Origin: Candidatus Aenigmatarchaeota archaeon
Lineage (GTDB): Archaea > Aenigmatarchaeota > Aenigmatarchaeia > CG10238-14 > SCSR01
Length of the DNA stretch: 64,000 bases
Assembly: GCA_016181005.1 (NCBI GenBank)
Contig: JACPAE010000002.1
Coordinates: 1 to 64,000, forward strand
Reading direction: 5' to 3'
Shown: positions 1 through 9,503 of the stretch, piece by piece
How the letters are laid out: each line of letters starts with the position of its first letter
Numbering within the stretch: the first letter of the stretch is position 1
Program-made: the position numbers and the translations under genes
Notes under the pieces: generated by a model
What the model was told of the DNA's origin: nothing
The model's database searches: none
Seen by the model: only the letters and a program-made list of their open reading frames with translations

Positions 1-270
1 GAGGTTCAAATCAAGTTTGACAGCAGTAGGATAGAAGATGTAAAATTCCAAGGCGAAGGTTGCGCAATCAGCCAGTCGAGTGTAGATTTATTGATAGACT
101 TTGCAAAAAGCAAAGGCGCAGATGAATTGAAGAAATTCCAGAAGGAAGATTTCCTTAACATGCTTGGAATAGAACTATCGCCCAATCGGCTCAAGTGCGC
201 GCTTCTTGGTTTCAAGGCGCTGAAGACGGCTTTATACACCTATTTAGGATGGCAAACAGCAATTTAGTTA

Positions 271-699
271 ATGGCGAGGAACCACCAAACGAGCAAATAT
301 CTAGTTCCTGTAGCCCTGTTGTTAATAGGAGTTTCAATAGTACTTTTTCTGGTGTCGCAAAATGGCGTCACATCAAGCTACAGTATAAAAACAATTTCAC
401 AGACTTGTTTTACGGAACCTCATGATTTGGATGTCAGGGGCGAGAGCAATTCGATAATAATAACAGCGCCGATGAGCACGCCGAATCCATGCTATTATGC
501 AGGGGGAAATGTTGATTTCAGAAATGGCGACATCAATGTGAGACTTATCCCATTCCCTGAAGGCGGGGTTCAGGTATGTGTACAATGCATTGGGGAGATT
601 GTTGGAGAAGTTGTAGTGCAGAATCTGTCAAGCGGCGTCCATGAAGTGAATGTGACGACACCCGACAGGACTGTCACGACAAGCATAACTGTGAAATAA
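271..699 (+). CDS. hypothetical protein with N-terminal transmembrane segment
   Basis: 142-aa ORF; hydrophobic N-terminus LVPVALLLIGVSIVLFLV. Confidence 0.6.
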   Translation: MARNHQTSKYLVPVALLLIGVSIVLFLVSQNGVTSSYSIKTISQTCFTEPHDLDVRGESNSIIITAPMSTPNPCYYAGGNVDFRNGDINVRLIPFPEGGVQVCVQCIGEIVGEVVVQNLSSGVHEVNVTTPDRTVTTSITVK

Positions 700-700
700 T

Positions 701-1030
701 TCAGTTTCTGTAAAGGCGCTGTGCAGCCAGTCCTCTACCGTACTCGGCCAGCAATCTACCTAGAGTATCATTAGGTATTTTATTTGTTGCCCTTTGTAAA
801 TAGCGAGGTGCTGTATACGGGTTATGCAAAAGCTCCAACCCCATCACTGCAGTCTTACTTAAATCAGGTAAAGTGACATCTGGATTTGACGTTGTTTCAA
901 ATTCGAAAACAGTGTAACAGTTGTCATCCGTCCTACGCTTAATCATTTTCTTCACGGAGTATAATCCATACCCAAAAGCAACTGCACTAGCAGCTGCACC
1001 TGCAAGAAAATTTCCAATATCATTTTCCAT
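701..1030 (-). CDS. hypothetical protein
   Basis: 109-aa ORF, converging on the preceding gene. Confidence 0.5.
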   Translation of the reverse strand: MENDIGNFLAGAAASAVAFGYGLYSVKKMIKRRTDDNCYTVFEFETTSNPDVTLPDLSKTAVMGLELLHNPYTAPRYLQRATNKIPNDTLGRLLAEYGRGLAAQRLYRN

Positions 1031-1493
1031 ATGTGAAATGCGACAGCTAATTATTTAACTTTTAGGAAATGCAGGGGTCACCTAGTTATAAAATCATCGG
1101 CTCTCCCTAACTACTTCAATCTCCGGTATTCTCGGATATTCCAGAAAACGTATTCTTCTTTTTAGAACTTTTTCTAACAGCAAACCGAGAGCAGTTTTTT
1201 CTACCATTGTTCGTCTAACTAAGGTATCGTCATCCTCAAGTGTCCTTAATTGCGGCCAAGGGTCGTATGTTCTAATAATTAGCCAGATACATCTGGGCCC
1301 TCTAAAGTTCTTTCCACACCAAAAATTACACCTTCGCCATAGTGATTTACTTTATTCACAACATACCTACTGGTTTCTACTGTTTCATTTCGCACCGGTA
1401 TAACAGTTCCAATATATAGTGCTAATAATCCAAATGCTGTGCATACTACTTTTCTCACAGTTTTTACTTGGCTGTTAAATTTAAAAAGCTGGA

Positions 1494-1593
1494 TGCAGGG
1501 GGTGAGATTTGAACTCACGAAGGGACTAACCCACCAGCTTTCCTACAAAATGGCCTAAGGCTGGCGCCATTAACCAGACTAGGCGACCCCTGC
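1494..1593 (-). tRNA. tRNA-Leu(UAG) with a 14-nt canonical (37/38) intron at about 1540-1553
   Basis: Acceptor GCAGGGG/CCCTGC; anticodon stem CCAGC/GCTGG; loop CTTAGG + 14 nt + A; long variable arm; T-arm GTTCAAATC. Confidence 0.93.
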
Positions 1594-1625
1594 GTGTGAT
1601 AGTATTAGATTGCAATTTATAAAAC

Positions 1626-2459
1626 TTAAACAGAATTAGGCCCAAGATATTTCTCGACAGAATCCACGCCAAACCATTTCTCCAGGTCTATATCCTTCAC
1701 TTTCTTATAATCGTAAGGAGTCTTCAGCGGATACCAATTTTCAAACAGTTTCCCAATGCCGTAGCACTGCGCCTTTCCAAACAGTTCCTGTCCCATGTTC
1801 TCCCAGTCCATCGGAAGCCTCTCATCCTTTATCTTCAGGAATGTCTGGTTCAGCTTGGAGTCGAAAAAAACGGTGCCCATGTTCGCGAATTCCCCCCCGG
1901 GCAAGACTATGGTGCGGTCTATGTCCATCTTGACTATGTGGTTGGTCTTAGAGTCAGCGATTATCTTGTCGAACTGGCTCATGCCGACAGTGCTCCCAAA
2001 CAGAGTCGCCAAGAACCCCTTTTCCATTCCCTGCAGATGGAATTTTGCGAAAGCATCCAGATTGATGTTGACAATGTCCGCACCTCCCACATTAATCTTG
2101 TTTTTGTTAGAGTCAAGCACACTCTTCTCAAGATAGTGCTTCAAAACTCCTGCACGTCCCAGCCTTTTCTCCCATTCTATCAGAAAAACGAATTCAATCC
2201 CGGTATTTTCGCTGATGATTCTGCAGTAATTCATTATCTTTTCTGGATCATGCCACAAGGAGATGAAAATTTTCTTAAATCCCGCCTTTACATACGGCAG
2301 TATCGTCCAGTCGAGCATGGGCCTAGGCTTCTTCCCCACCCTTGTCAGCACCTTCGGTATCTTCCCCTGCGTGACAGGGTACCATCTCTCGCTCAGTCCT
2401 CCCGCATGCACGATGACTTCAGTATTCTCTAGATAAGTCTTCCAGGCCGAATCAACCAT
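1626..2459 (-). CDS. NTP-transferase (sugar nucleotidyltransferase family)
   Basis: VIVHAGGLSERWYPVTQGKIPKVLTRVGKKPRPMLDW nucleotidyltransferase signature. Confidence 0.85.
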   Translation of the reverse strand: MVDSAWKTYLENTEVIVHAGGLSERWYPVTQGKIPKVLTRVGKKPRPMLDWTILPYVKAGFKKIFISLWHDPEKIMNYCRIISENTGIEFVFLIEWEKRLGRAGVLKHYLEKSVLDSNKNKINVGGADIVNINLDAFAKFHLQGMEKGFLATLFGSTVGMSQFDKIIADSKTNHIVKMDIDRTIVLPGGEFANMGTVFFDSKLNQTFLKIKDERLPMDWENMGQELFGKAQCYGIGKLFENWYPLKTPYDYKKVKDIDLEKWFGVDSVEKYLGPNSV

Positions 2460-2509
2460 GCTTTATTTCTCCAACTTGAAGACATAAATATGTGACGATG
2501 ATTCAAGAA

Positions 2510-2584
2510 TGCTCCCGACGGGATTTGAACCCGTGTCTCAACCTCGAGAAGGTCGAATCCTTGACCGGACTAGACGACGGGAGC
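2510..2584 (-). tRNA. tRNA-Glu(CUC), no intron
   Basis: Cloverleaf: acceptor GCTCCCG/CGGGAGC, anticodon loop TTCTCGA. Confidence 0.95.
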
Positions 2585-3096
2585 TTTCCTATTTCTTGTA
2601 CCTGCTTCTACTAAACCCTTTCTTCATTCCTTTATATCTCTTCTTGCCGGAGGGATACTCCACTTCTTCCATTATGTCCTGGATTTTCTTCTTCAGTTTC
2701 TTATCGTCCATAGATTTAATATGACAATCCAATTAATTATTATGCTGGTGTGCTCCTGCGTCTGCCATCTCTCCAAGGTGTGCTTCGTGAAGCACCTGTG
2801 CTGCAATTTAGTTAATAGATGTTGATTGTGGGCCCAGAGTCCTATAGACCGTAGGTTCAAAACTCCAAAAGGATGTTAGGGAGAGGTTGAATGAGTTGTT
2901 TTAAGATATAATCCAATAGTTGAATAAATTCTCACATGCGTTTTCATATTATCACGTGTGTAAACAGCTTCTTAAAATATTGTTTTCGAGGAAAACCAGT
3001 ATTCAAATACATGTAAAAAGCTTGCAGAATCAGGAATGCTCATTGAGAGGTTTTTGGATGGACTAGGGTTTGGTACATATATGGACCGATAGTATA

Positions 3097-3627
3097 TTAC
3101 GATGTTGTTTTGATTATATCTGCGGTTAGCACAAGTACCAATCCTAAAGAGCTAAAAAAAGTCGACAAAAATAAAAAGATAGTGAGCATCCTTTCGAGTC
3201 TATTTCTTTGGTCGGAAATTTTATTATGATATTTTCTGAACTCTTCAGATGTGTAGTTATTTATTGATATCAACTCTTCTGCACCCATTTTATTTAACTG
3301 ATTTTGGAGAATTGATGGAAAAGATTCCTTGTTTGTTGACAAGTATCTCAGCCTAAGTGCAGTTATTAGATGAAATCTTTGTGCTTCTTTCAAACTGTGC
3401 AGTTTACTACTCTCTTTGTTAATCTCAGTGATTATTGTTTCGATGTCTTTAAATGATTGTGCATATGATTCATTTCTAATTATCTGCTGGAAATTACTTT
3501 CCCATATGTCAAGTCTTCGATTCAGTTTTGCTACCCAGTTGCTGATAAAAATGTTTCCTACAGTCAAACCACTACCTATCGCCACAAAACTAACACCTAT
3601 CCAAAGAAATAGTAAACTAGGCTCCAT
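3097..3627 (-). CDS. hypothetical membrane protein (two TM segments with coiled coil)
   Basis: 176-aa ORF with hydrophobic N- and C-termini. Confidence 0.6.
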   Translation of the reverse strand: MEPSLLFLWIGVSFVAIGSGLTVGNIFISNWVAKLNRRLDIWESNFQQIIRNESYAQSFKDIETIITEINKESSKLHSLKEAQRFHLITALRLRYLSTNKESFPSILQNQLNKMGAEELISINNYTSEEFRKYHNKISDQRNRLERMLTIFLFLSTFFSSLGLVLVLTADIIKTTS

Positions 3628-3677
3628 TAACTCACTTTCTTCCCCACAGTACTGTAATATAACTAAAGAATGTGATT

Positions 3678-4319
3678 TTATTCATCTCTCTTTTTTATTG
3701 ATTCCAATGTTTCTTTTGGTAACTTGGAGTAAATCTCTTTAATTTGTTTAGGGTTAGTTATTCTGTCTTGCGCAATAATATTCACAATTTCGAAAAGTCT
3801 CGTAGCGGTTTTTATATCGTCTTTCAAATCCAGTTGTCCAGGATGTACAGCATTATTTCCTATAACTCTCAAAATATCTAACGATTGTTGTATCTCAGTT
3901 GGTAATCCTCTATCAACTAGCAGACCAATCTTTTCATTCAAATCCTTTCCATTACTTTCCAGTTGGTTAACAAGTTTTTCTATTGAAAGTCTAAGTAAAG
4001 CTGCAGCGCCTCTAGGAGATTTATTAACTATACTTCCAGCCTCCAAATAATCTTGTTTTATCGATTCGCTCAAATCTTCATTAGGCGGCGATATAGATGT
4101 TAATTCTGGGTATACAATTTCACCATTTAACCATAAAGAAAATTCTTTGCAATGTTCACAAAAAGCACTAATAAGTCCAGAAACTTGAATATGTGAAGGT
4201 GAATTTACTTCTTTAATCTCTCTCCAGATATTAGACCACACCTGACGTGAATAAACTCTACAGTGAGGACAATTAAATGAGGTTTCATAAAATGCAGGTG
4301 GATAATATTTTTCAACCAT
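3678..4319 (-). CDS. DUF4145-like protein with N-terminal Cys pairs
   Basis: CPHC...CEHC and AAALLRLSIEKLVNQL...GNNAVHPGQ typical of DUF4145. Confidence 0.75.
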   Translation of the reverse strand: MVEKYYPPAFYETSFNCPHCRVYSRQVWSNIWREIKEVNSPSHIQVSGLISAFCEHCKEFSLWLNGEIVYPELTSISPPNEDLSESIKQDYLEAGSIVNKSPRGAAALLRLSIEKLVNQLESNGKDLNEKIGLLVDRGLPTEIQQSLDILRVIGNNAVHPGQLDLKDDIKTATRLFEIVNIIAQDRITNPKQIKEIYSKLPKETLESIKKRDE

Positions 4320-4400
4320 ACATTCACACTAATATATTGAATAGAAAACTTTATTTGTTCTACCCGTTTCCAGTATTCTTAAACTTAACCTAGGGTACAA

Positions 4401-4487
4401 TGGGCCCAGAGGGATTCGAACCCTCGACCGTCTCGTTAAGAGCTTCAGCAATATTTGAGCTGCTCTACCATGCTGAGCTATGGGCCC
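4401..4487 (-). tRNA. tRNA-Lys(CUU) with a probable 13-nt non-canonical intron (about 4444-4456) in the anticodon stem
   Basis: Acceptor GGGCCCA/TGGGCCC; loop CTCTTAA; the 5' anticodon stem becomes GCTCG only after removal of AAATATTGCTGAA. Confidence 0.85.
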
Positions 4488-4500
4488 CTAAGAAATAGTA

Positions 4501-4863
4501 TTACTCCTTGCTTTTAAACTTTGACAGAATGTATATGATTACAATTGCGATAACAGTTACTATCAGCGCCGCGATATACTTGTAAAAAAGCTCCTCTGAC
4601 GGCGACACAACGCGGGAAATGGTTTCCCTTATCAAATCATTCCATGTGAGCGCGGCGACAAATGCAAATGCGCCTGTCAGGAACGCGACAATATCCTTCT
4701 GGAATTCCTTCCTGAATGATGTCAGCTCTTCCCTGATTTTTACACGGCTTCGAATATCCTCCCTGAAACGCCTAAGTTCATCCCGCGCTCTCTTCAACTC
4801 TTCCGCCCTTCTGCGAAGATCCTCCCTTGCACGCCTAAGCTCAGGCAGGCGTACTTTCACCAT
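4501..4863 (-). CDS. coiled-coil protein with two C-terminal TM segments (DUF5654-like)
   Basis: Arg/Glu-rich coiled coil, then FLTGAFAFVAALTWND...VTVIAIVIIYIL. Confidence 0.6.
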   Translation of the reverse strand: MVKVRLPELRRAREDLRRRAEELKRARDELRRFREDIRSRVKIREELTSFRKEFQKDIVAFLTGAFAFVAALTWNDLIRETISRVVSPSEELFYKYIAALIVTVIAIVIIYILSKFKSKE

Positions 4864-4897
4864 AATATATCATATGAATTTTGCATAATTTATTATT

Positions 4898-5878
4898 ATG
4901 AACCTTGTAAATGCAGCGCTTGGGGTCATGATGCTGGCCTTGGTAGTAGCTCTGGGCTACAAGGCTGGCCAGCTTGTTATCGAACTCAACAAGCCAACCA
5001 TACCGCAGGTAAGTCCGGCATCTTTTGTGCTGACGAATGAGTCCTACGAGAATACAGCCTTTGCAAGATGGAACCATTTTCCGCTGACTGTAAAGATAAA
5101 TGCAGAGTCTCTGGGCGAAGACGACAGGAATTATTTCGAGGATTTTCGGAATGCAATGATAATATGGGAGACATCCACCAATGGTCTGATGTCCTTCAGG
5201 GAAGTTGAGGGCGATTCGGCCGACATAACGGTCGAATGGGTTAAGACGCTCAAGGAAAAGTCCACCGACAACATCGGCGACACAGAACTAAGCTATGTGA
5301 ATGTTTCATACGGCGGCGTCATAAAGAATGCAGCAATAGAGCTCTTGTCCAAGTCCGGACCAAGAAAGCTGAACGACAACGACATGACTAACCTCGCCCT
5401 TCATGAGCTTGGCCATGCTATTGGGCTGCAGCACACTGACGACAAGACGAACATCATGTATCCCGTCCTTGTAGTGCCCTCGGATGGAATCATACGGATT
5501 TCGGACGGCGAAAGGAGATTGCTGGAGGAAGTTTACAGCATCGAACCGAAGCCTGATCTCAAGATCGTAGAAGTGAATGTGACAAAGGCTGTGATGAAGC
5601 GATTTGTCTACACTTATTACCTGCTCAACGTGAGCATGATAATTGGTAACGACGGTCTTCTGGAATCGCCGGCGCTCCTATTGCATATAAATGCAAATAA
5701 TATGACCGTGAAGAATGATACCATGCCCGATGTTGGCATAGGCACAAAACTCAGCATAGTTTACGGAAACTTGCAAGTAGACGGCGATTTTGAGCAGGTC
5801 GATATTGTTGTAGATCCGTATAACGCCATAGATGAAATGAATGAAGCTAACAACAAAGCTATGTTGAGACCGGCATAA
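4898..5878 (+). CDS. secreted/anchored matrixin-type metalloprotease with CARDB-like C-terminal domain
   Basis: N-terminal TM; LALHELGHAIGLQHTDDKTNIMYP (HExxHxxGxxH plus Met-turn); PDLKIVEVNVT C-terminal domain. Confidence 0.85.
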   Translation: MNLVNAALGVMMLALVVALGYKAGQLVIELNKPTIPQVSPASFVLTNESYENTAFARWNHFPLTVKINAESLGEDDRNYFEDFRNAMIIWETSTNGLMSFREVEGDSADITVEWVKTLKEKSTDNIGDTELSYVNVSYGGVIKNAAIELLSKSGPRKLNDNDMTNLALHELGHAIGLQHTDDKTNIMYPVLVVPSDGIIRISDGERRLLEEVYSIEPKPDLKIVEVNVTKAVMKRFVYTYYLLNVSMIIGNDGLLESPALLLHINANNMTVKNDTMPDVGIGTKLSIVYGNLQVDGDFEQVDIVVDPYNAIDEMNEANNKAMLRPA

Positions 5879-5880
5879 AA

Positions 5881-6651
5881 TTATTCTATTCTGCTAAAGA
5901 GATGGCTCGCAAGCGCAACCATAACCACACAGAACGCAACCAATATTGTAAAATCGACCATCATAGGATATTGCGAAATACCGGTCAGCGATGACCTCAT
6001 TCCATCAACACCGTACATCAGCGGGTCTATGTGAGCCACTGCTTTCATCCACTGCGGAGCATTCTCTATCGGAAACATGGCGCCCGACAGGAAAAATGTC
6101 GGCATAACCAAAAGGCTCATTATCATTTGGAATCCTTCCATGTTTGTAAGTTTTGAGGCGATGACCAATCCGACTGATACGAATGAGAACGATATTAGCG
6201 ACATGAATGCTACAGTTTGCAGCAATGAAATAGGATTTAGCACCAGCGACGAGACGCCATTAAGCAGAATTACGATAAACAGAATCACAAGCCCTGTAAT
6301 CAGCGACACGGTAGAGCTCCCAACCATCTTGCCTATGACGATGCTCGTCCTGGACACAGGCGACACGAGTATCTCCTTCAAAAAGCCGAACTGCCTGTCC
6401 CATATCACCGACACACCTGAGAATATGGACGTGAAGAGCAGGGACATGCCTATTATCCCAGGCGACACGAAAACCAAATAGTTGAAAGCGGCGTTTGGAA
6501 TGCTGAAGCTAGAGCCCAGTCCTATGCCCATCACAACAAGCCACAATATTGGCATTGACAAGCTTCCTATCATCCTAGGCTTGCTTCTCCACCATCTCTT
6601 CATTTCCCTGAGCCACATTGTGTAGACTACACGAAATTCTATCATCGCCAT
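5881..6651 (-). CDS. ABC-2 type transporter permease
   Basis: Six hydrophobic segments; adjacent to and overlapping the ATPase gene; DrrB-like. Confidence 0.88.
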   Translation of the reverse strand: MAMIEFRVVYTMWLREMKRWWRSKPRMIGSLSMPILWLVVMGIGLGSSFSIPNAAFNYLVFVSPGIIGMSLLFTSIFSGVSVIWDRQFGFLKEILVSPVSRTSIVIGKMVGSSTVSLITGLVILFIVILLNGVSSLVLNPISLLQTVAFMSLISFSFVSVGLVIASKLTNMEGFQMIMSLLVMPTFFLSGAMFPIENAPQWMKAVAHIDPLMYGVDGMRSSLTGISQYPMMVDFTILVAFCVVMVALASHLFSRIE

Positions 6652-7628
6652 CCTACTCTCATCCTCAATCGCATGGCATTTTTGGAGTCCGCCTCCTCTT
6701 CCCTTATGGCCCTGCCAGTATAGTGTATGAAGACGTCCTCCAGGCTGGGACTTTTCAATGTTGCCGACCTGATTGAAACCCCGTTGTCATGCGCAACTTT
6801 GATGATTCTCGGCAGTACTGTGCTCCCGTTATTTGCTGTCACATTCAGCTTGTCGCCAAAAATAGTAACCTCGTTTATGCCAGCCATCTTCCCAACAACT
6901 TTTTTGAGGCTTTCAGGCTCGGAAGCTTCCAGCGTAATCACATCGCCGCCGAGGACTTGCTTAAGCTTTTCAGGCGTGTTCGATGCGATTATTTTCCCTT
7001 TGTCCACTATGGCTATCCTGTTGCAGAGAAAATCCGCCTCTTCCATATAATGCGTTGTAAGAATCATGGTGGTTCCTTTCTCGCTGTTGATCCTTTTGAT
7101 ATATTCCCACAGCTTTCTCCTGGTTTGGGGGTCCAGCCCTATCGTAGGTTCGTCCAAAAATAATATTTTAGGCATGTGGATCAGGCCTCTTGCTAGCTCA
7201 AGCCTTCTCTTCATCCCGCCGGAATAAGTTTTGACTTGGCTGTCCGCCTTTTCTTCTAGTTCCACAAGCTCAAGCACAGCCTTAATTTTTTCTTTGCGCT
7301 CCTTGGAGCTTACGCCATAAAGCCGGCCGTGGAAATCAAGATTTTCCCTGCCTGTCAGCTCATCGTCCAAGCTTGGATCCTGGAACACAATTCCTATCGA
7401 CATTCTGACATCGTTTTGCTGCGTAGCCAAATTGAAGCCGTTGATTGTTGCGGAACCAGATGTAGGCTTTAGGATAGTGGAGAGCATCGAGATTGTTGTT
7501 GTTTTACCGGCTCCGTTGGGACCAAGCAGCCCGAAAATTTCACCCTCTTTAATTTCAAAATTTATGCCGTCAACTGCCGCAAAGCCGTTGAATTTTTTCG
7601 CCAAGCCTTTTACTTCTATAGCGTTCAC
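6642..7628 (-). CDS. ABC transporter ATP-binding protein (DrrA-like)
   Basis: GLLGPNGAGKTTT, YSGGMKRRLELARGL, LFLDEPTIGLDP. Confidence 0.95.
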   Translation of the reverse strand: MNAIEVKGLAKKFNGFAAVDGINFEIKEGEIFGLLGPNGAGKTTTISMLSTILKPTSGSATINGFNLATQQNDVRMSIGIVFQDPSLDDELTGRENLDFHGRLYGVSSKERKEKIKAVLELVELEEKADSQVKTYSGGMKRRLELARGLIHMPKILFLDEPTIGLDPQTRRKLWEYIKRINSEKGTTMILTTHYMEEADFLCNRIAIVDKGKIIASNTPEKLKQVLGGDVITLEASEPESLKKVVGKMAGINEVTIFGDKLNVTANNGSTVLPRIIKVAHDNGVSIRSATLKSPSLEDVFIHYTGRAIREEEADSKNAMRLRMRVGWR

Positions 7629-7636
7629 ATCATCAC

Positions 7637-7939
7637 CTAAGCGATAACGTCCATGAACATCTGGCAGAATTTTCTTTTAGCAATGGCAAGAACTCTTTTG
7701 CCGATTGGCGTCAGGCTGTATTTTATAATCTTTCCGGATTTTGTCTCCTTGATCAATTTGGCTTCATTAAGCCCCTTAAGTGCGGGATAAATAGTTCCTG
7801 GACTCGGCTTTATACCCTTTCTCTTGCCAAGCTCATTCGCAATTTCCTGTCCGTGCATGGATTTTTTCGAGAGCAAGAAGAGTATCAAAAATGACAGCAT
7901 GCCCCTCATGTCGCATGTGTAATAATTCCTTTTTACCAT
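7637..7939 (-). CDS. PadR family transcriptional regulator
   Basis: MHGQEIANELGKRKGIKPSPGTIYPALKGLNEAKLIKE winged-helix PadR pattern. Confidence 0.88.
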   Translation of the reverse strand: MVKRNYYTCDMRGMLSFLILFLLSKKSMHGQEIANELGKRKGIKPSPGTIYPALKGLNEAKLIKETKSGKIIKYSLTPIGKRVLAIAKRKFCQMFMDVIA

Positions 7940-7942
7940 ACC

Positions 7943-8005
7943 ACGTATTGGACGTCCGATATATTTAAATACGTGCAGTTCTATATATCGTATACCCGAT
8001 AGGAG
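7943..8005. promoter_or_regulatory. divergent promoter/operator region of padR
   Basis: GGACGTCC palindrome, TATCG-n6-CGATA inverted repeat and AT-rich TATA-like tracts between divergent genes; RBS AGGAGGT downstream. Confidence 0.5.
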
Positions 8006-8013
8006 GTGTTGTG

Positions 8014-8160
8014 ATGGAATGCTACGGTTCGGCTTGCAGCATACCCAGGAGCTTTCTTACAAAGGAGGAAAAGGTAGAGATGCTGGAAGAGTACAAAGAT
8101 TATCTGGAGAAGGAAGCCAAGGGCGTTGCCGAAAGGATCAAGGAATTGAAGAGCAACTGA
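8014..8160 (+). CDS. small DUF5320-like protein (48 aa), below the size limit of the ORF track
   Basis: AGGAGGTG RBS; MECYGSACSIPRSFLTKEEKVEMLEEYKDYLEKEAKGVAERIKELKSN. Confidence 0.8.
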   Translation: MECYGSACSIPRSFLTKEEKVEMLEEYKDYLEKEAKGVAERIKELKSN

Positions 8161-8185
8161 CTCTTTCTTCCTTTTTGTTGGTTTT

Positions 8186-8797
8186 ATGTCGAAATGGGAC
8201 AAGCTTGCAACTGGTGAGGAGATAGAACGTACTATCAAAGCCCTGAAAGAAAATGGAATAGACGCGATAGTTGTTGATGGTAGGGAGGAAGCTAAAAAGG
8301 AAGTCCTGAAAATTATACCGCGCGGGTCAGAGGTGATGGGTATGTCCTCTACGACGCTGGAAGAGTCTGGTATAGATGAGGTGCTTAACTCCGGAAGGTT
8401 CGATTCGGTGAAGCAGAAGCTTATGAAGATGGACAGGACAAAGCAGGGGCAGGAGATGAACAAACTGGGAGCGACACCTGGGTGGGCTGTCGGAAGTGTG
8501 CATGCAGTCACGCAGGACGGCAAAGCCCTGATTGCGTCAAATAGCGGCAGCCAGTTGCCCGCTTATGCATATGCTGCATCAAATGTCATTTGGGTTGTTG
8601 GTACTCAGAAAATCGTAAAGAATTTTGAGGACGGCATGAAAAGAGTTTACGAGTATGTGCTGCCGCTTGAGAGCGAGCGTGTTAAAAAGGCTTATGGCAT
8701 GCCTCACAGCAACGTGAACAAACTTTTGGTTGTTAACAATGAGATCAAAGCTGGCCGGATAAGGATGATATTGGTTAAAGAGAAATTAGGATTTTAA
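8186..8797 (+). CDS. LUD domain-containing protein (lactate utilisation LutC/DUF162-like)
   Basis: LGATPGWAVGSVHAVTQDGKALIASNSGSQLPAYAYAASNVIWVVGTQKIV. Confidence 0.88.
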   Translation: MSKWDKLATGEEIERTIKALKENGIDAIVVDGREEAKKEVLKIIPRGSEVMGMSSTTLEESGIDEVLNSGRFDSVKQKLMKMDRTKQGQEMNKLGATPGWAVGSVHAVTQDGKALIASNSGSQLPAYAYAASNVIWVVGTQKIVKNFEDGMKRVYEYVLPLESERVKKAYGMPHSNVNKLLVVNNEIKAGRIRMILVKEKLGF

Positions 8798-8914
8798 TGG
8801 GCCCAGAGGGATTTGAACCCTCGACGCTCTGGTTCCTTCCTATCATCTTGGATCAATACGCTTTTTAACATATAGTTAAAAGCCAGGTGCTCTACCATGC
8901 TGAGCTATGGGCCC
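8798..8914 (-). tRNA. tRNA-Lys(UUU) with a 43-nt intron at canonical 37/38 (about 8834-8876)
   Basis: Acceptor GGGCCCA; CCTGG-CTTTTA / A-CCAG flank the insertion; T-arm GAGGGTTCAAATCCCTC. Confidence 0.9.
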
Positions 8915-8949
8915 ATTACAAGTAATTGACTGGGAAGAAATATATTGGT

Positions 8950-9135
8950 TCACAGTTTCCTGATTCTTCTGATGTCGTGGGTCTTCCAGGAATAGGTCTT
9001 TATCTTGGCGCTCCTGCCAAAGCCGCATGCGGCGCAAATCCCTTGCTGCATATGGAAAGCAGTCCTGCCGCATCTTCTGCACCGGGTATGCTTGAGCCCA
9101 ATTCTTTTGCCCATCGAAGGTGTCCCTTTTGTCAT
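8950..9135 (-). CDS. rpl37e: 50S ribosomal protein L37e
   Basis: [44 protein letters not shown]. Confidence 0.95.
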   Translation of the reverse strand: MTKGTPSMGKRIGLKHTRCRRCGRTAFHMQQGICAACGFGRSAKIKTYSWKTHDIRRIRKL

Positions 9136-9169
9136 AGAATAATATTTGAAATAATACAGATTTAAGAAT

Positions 9170-9496
9170 TTGCATGCAGCTATGATTCATATGGAACAAA
9201 GATGGTATCGTGTAGTTGGTGATTTTGGACATCGGGGCAGTGGCAAATCTATTGATGCTGCCGTTTTTATATACGCAAAAGATCCTACTTCTGCTCTTCA
9301 AAAGTATCACCACATACCTGGATTTAAACGAAGGGGAACATACTCTATCACACCCCTAACAGACGACGAGTCAATTGCATTAGAACAACAAATGTCAGAA
9401 AGGGAAGGATCTGTAGGACTTTATAGAGACAGATGGTATTATGACTTTAGTACCTTGCCTGAAGAGGCTATAAGAAAATTAAATCGTAATCCATAG
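9170..9496 (+). CDS. hypothetical protein
   Basis: 108-aa ORF, probable start at an internal Met. Confidence 0.5.
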   Translation: MHAAMIHMEQRWYRVVGDFGHRGSGKSIDAAVFIYAKDPTSALQKYHHIPGFKRRGTYSITPLTDDESIALEQQMSEREGSVGLYRDRWYYDFSTLPEEAIRKLNRNP

Positions 9497-9503
9497 CCTA
9501 TAC

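Noticed and set aside
1090-1518. 79-aa minus-strand ORF (1279-1518) plus a following open frame (...IRTYDPWPQLRTLEDDDTLVRRTMVEKTALGLLLEKVLKRR...) as a third BHB-interrupted gene
   Set aside because: Frames differ and there is a hairpin CCAGATGTATCTGG near the break, but I could not build a 3-nt bulge/4-bp helix/3-nt bulge with a frame-restoring cut, and no conserved family anchors the expected product; the ORF start also lies inside tRNA-Leu.
2509-2724. 71-aa plus-strand ORF starting MLPTGFEPVSQPREGRILDRTRRRE
   Set aside because: It is the antisense of tRNA-Glu(CUC); a typical spurious ORF across a tRNA.
2780-2815. Hairpin AGGTGTGCTTC-GT-GAAGCACCT as a terminator or small RNA
   Set aside because: Imperfect stem, no U-tract and no context beyond being intergenic; too weak to list as a feature.
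261-2815. Shared string GCAATTTAGTTAAT at about 261 and 2801
   Set aside because: A 14-15 nt match is expected by chance between two places in a 64-kb AT-rich sequence.
2800-2880. Possible tRNA remnant (GGTTCAAAACTCC T-arm-like string after GGGCCCAGAG)
   Set aside because: No matching acceptor, D-arm or anticodon arm on either strand; the similarity is limited to one T-loop-like string.
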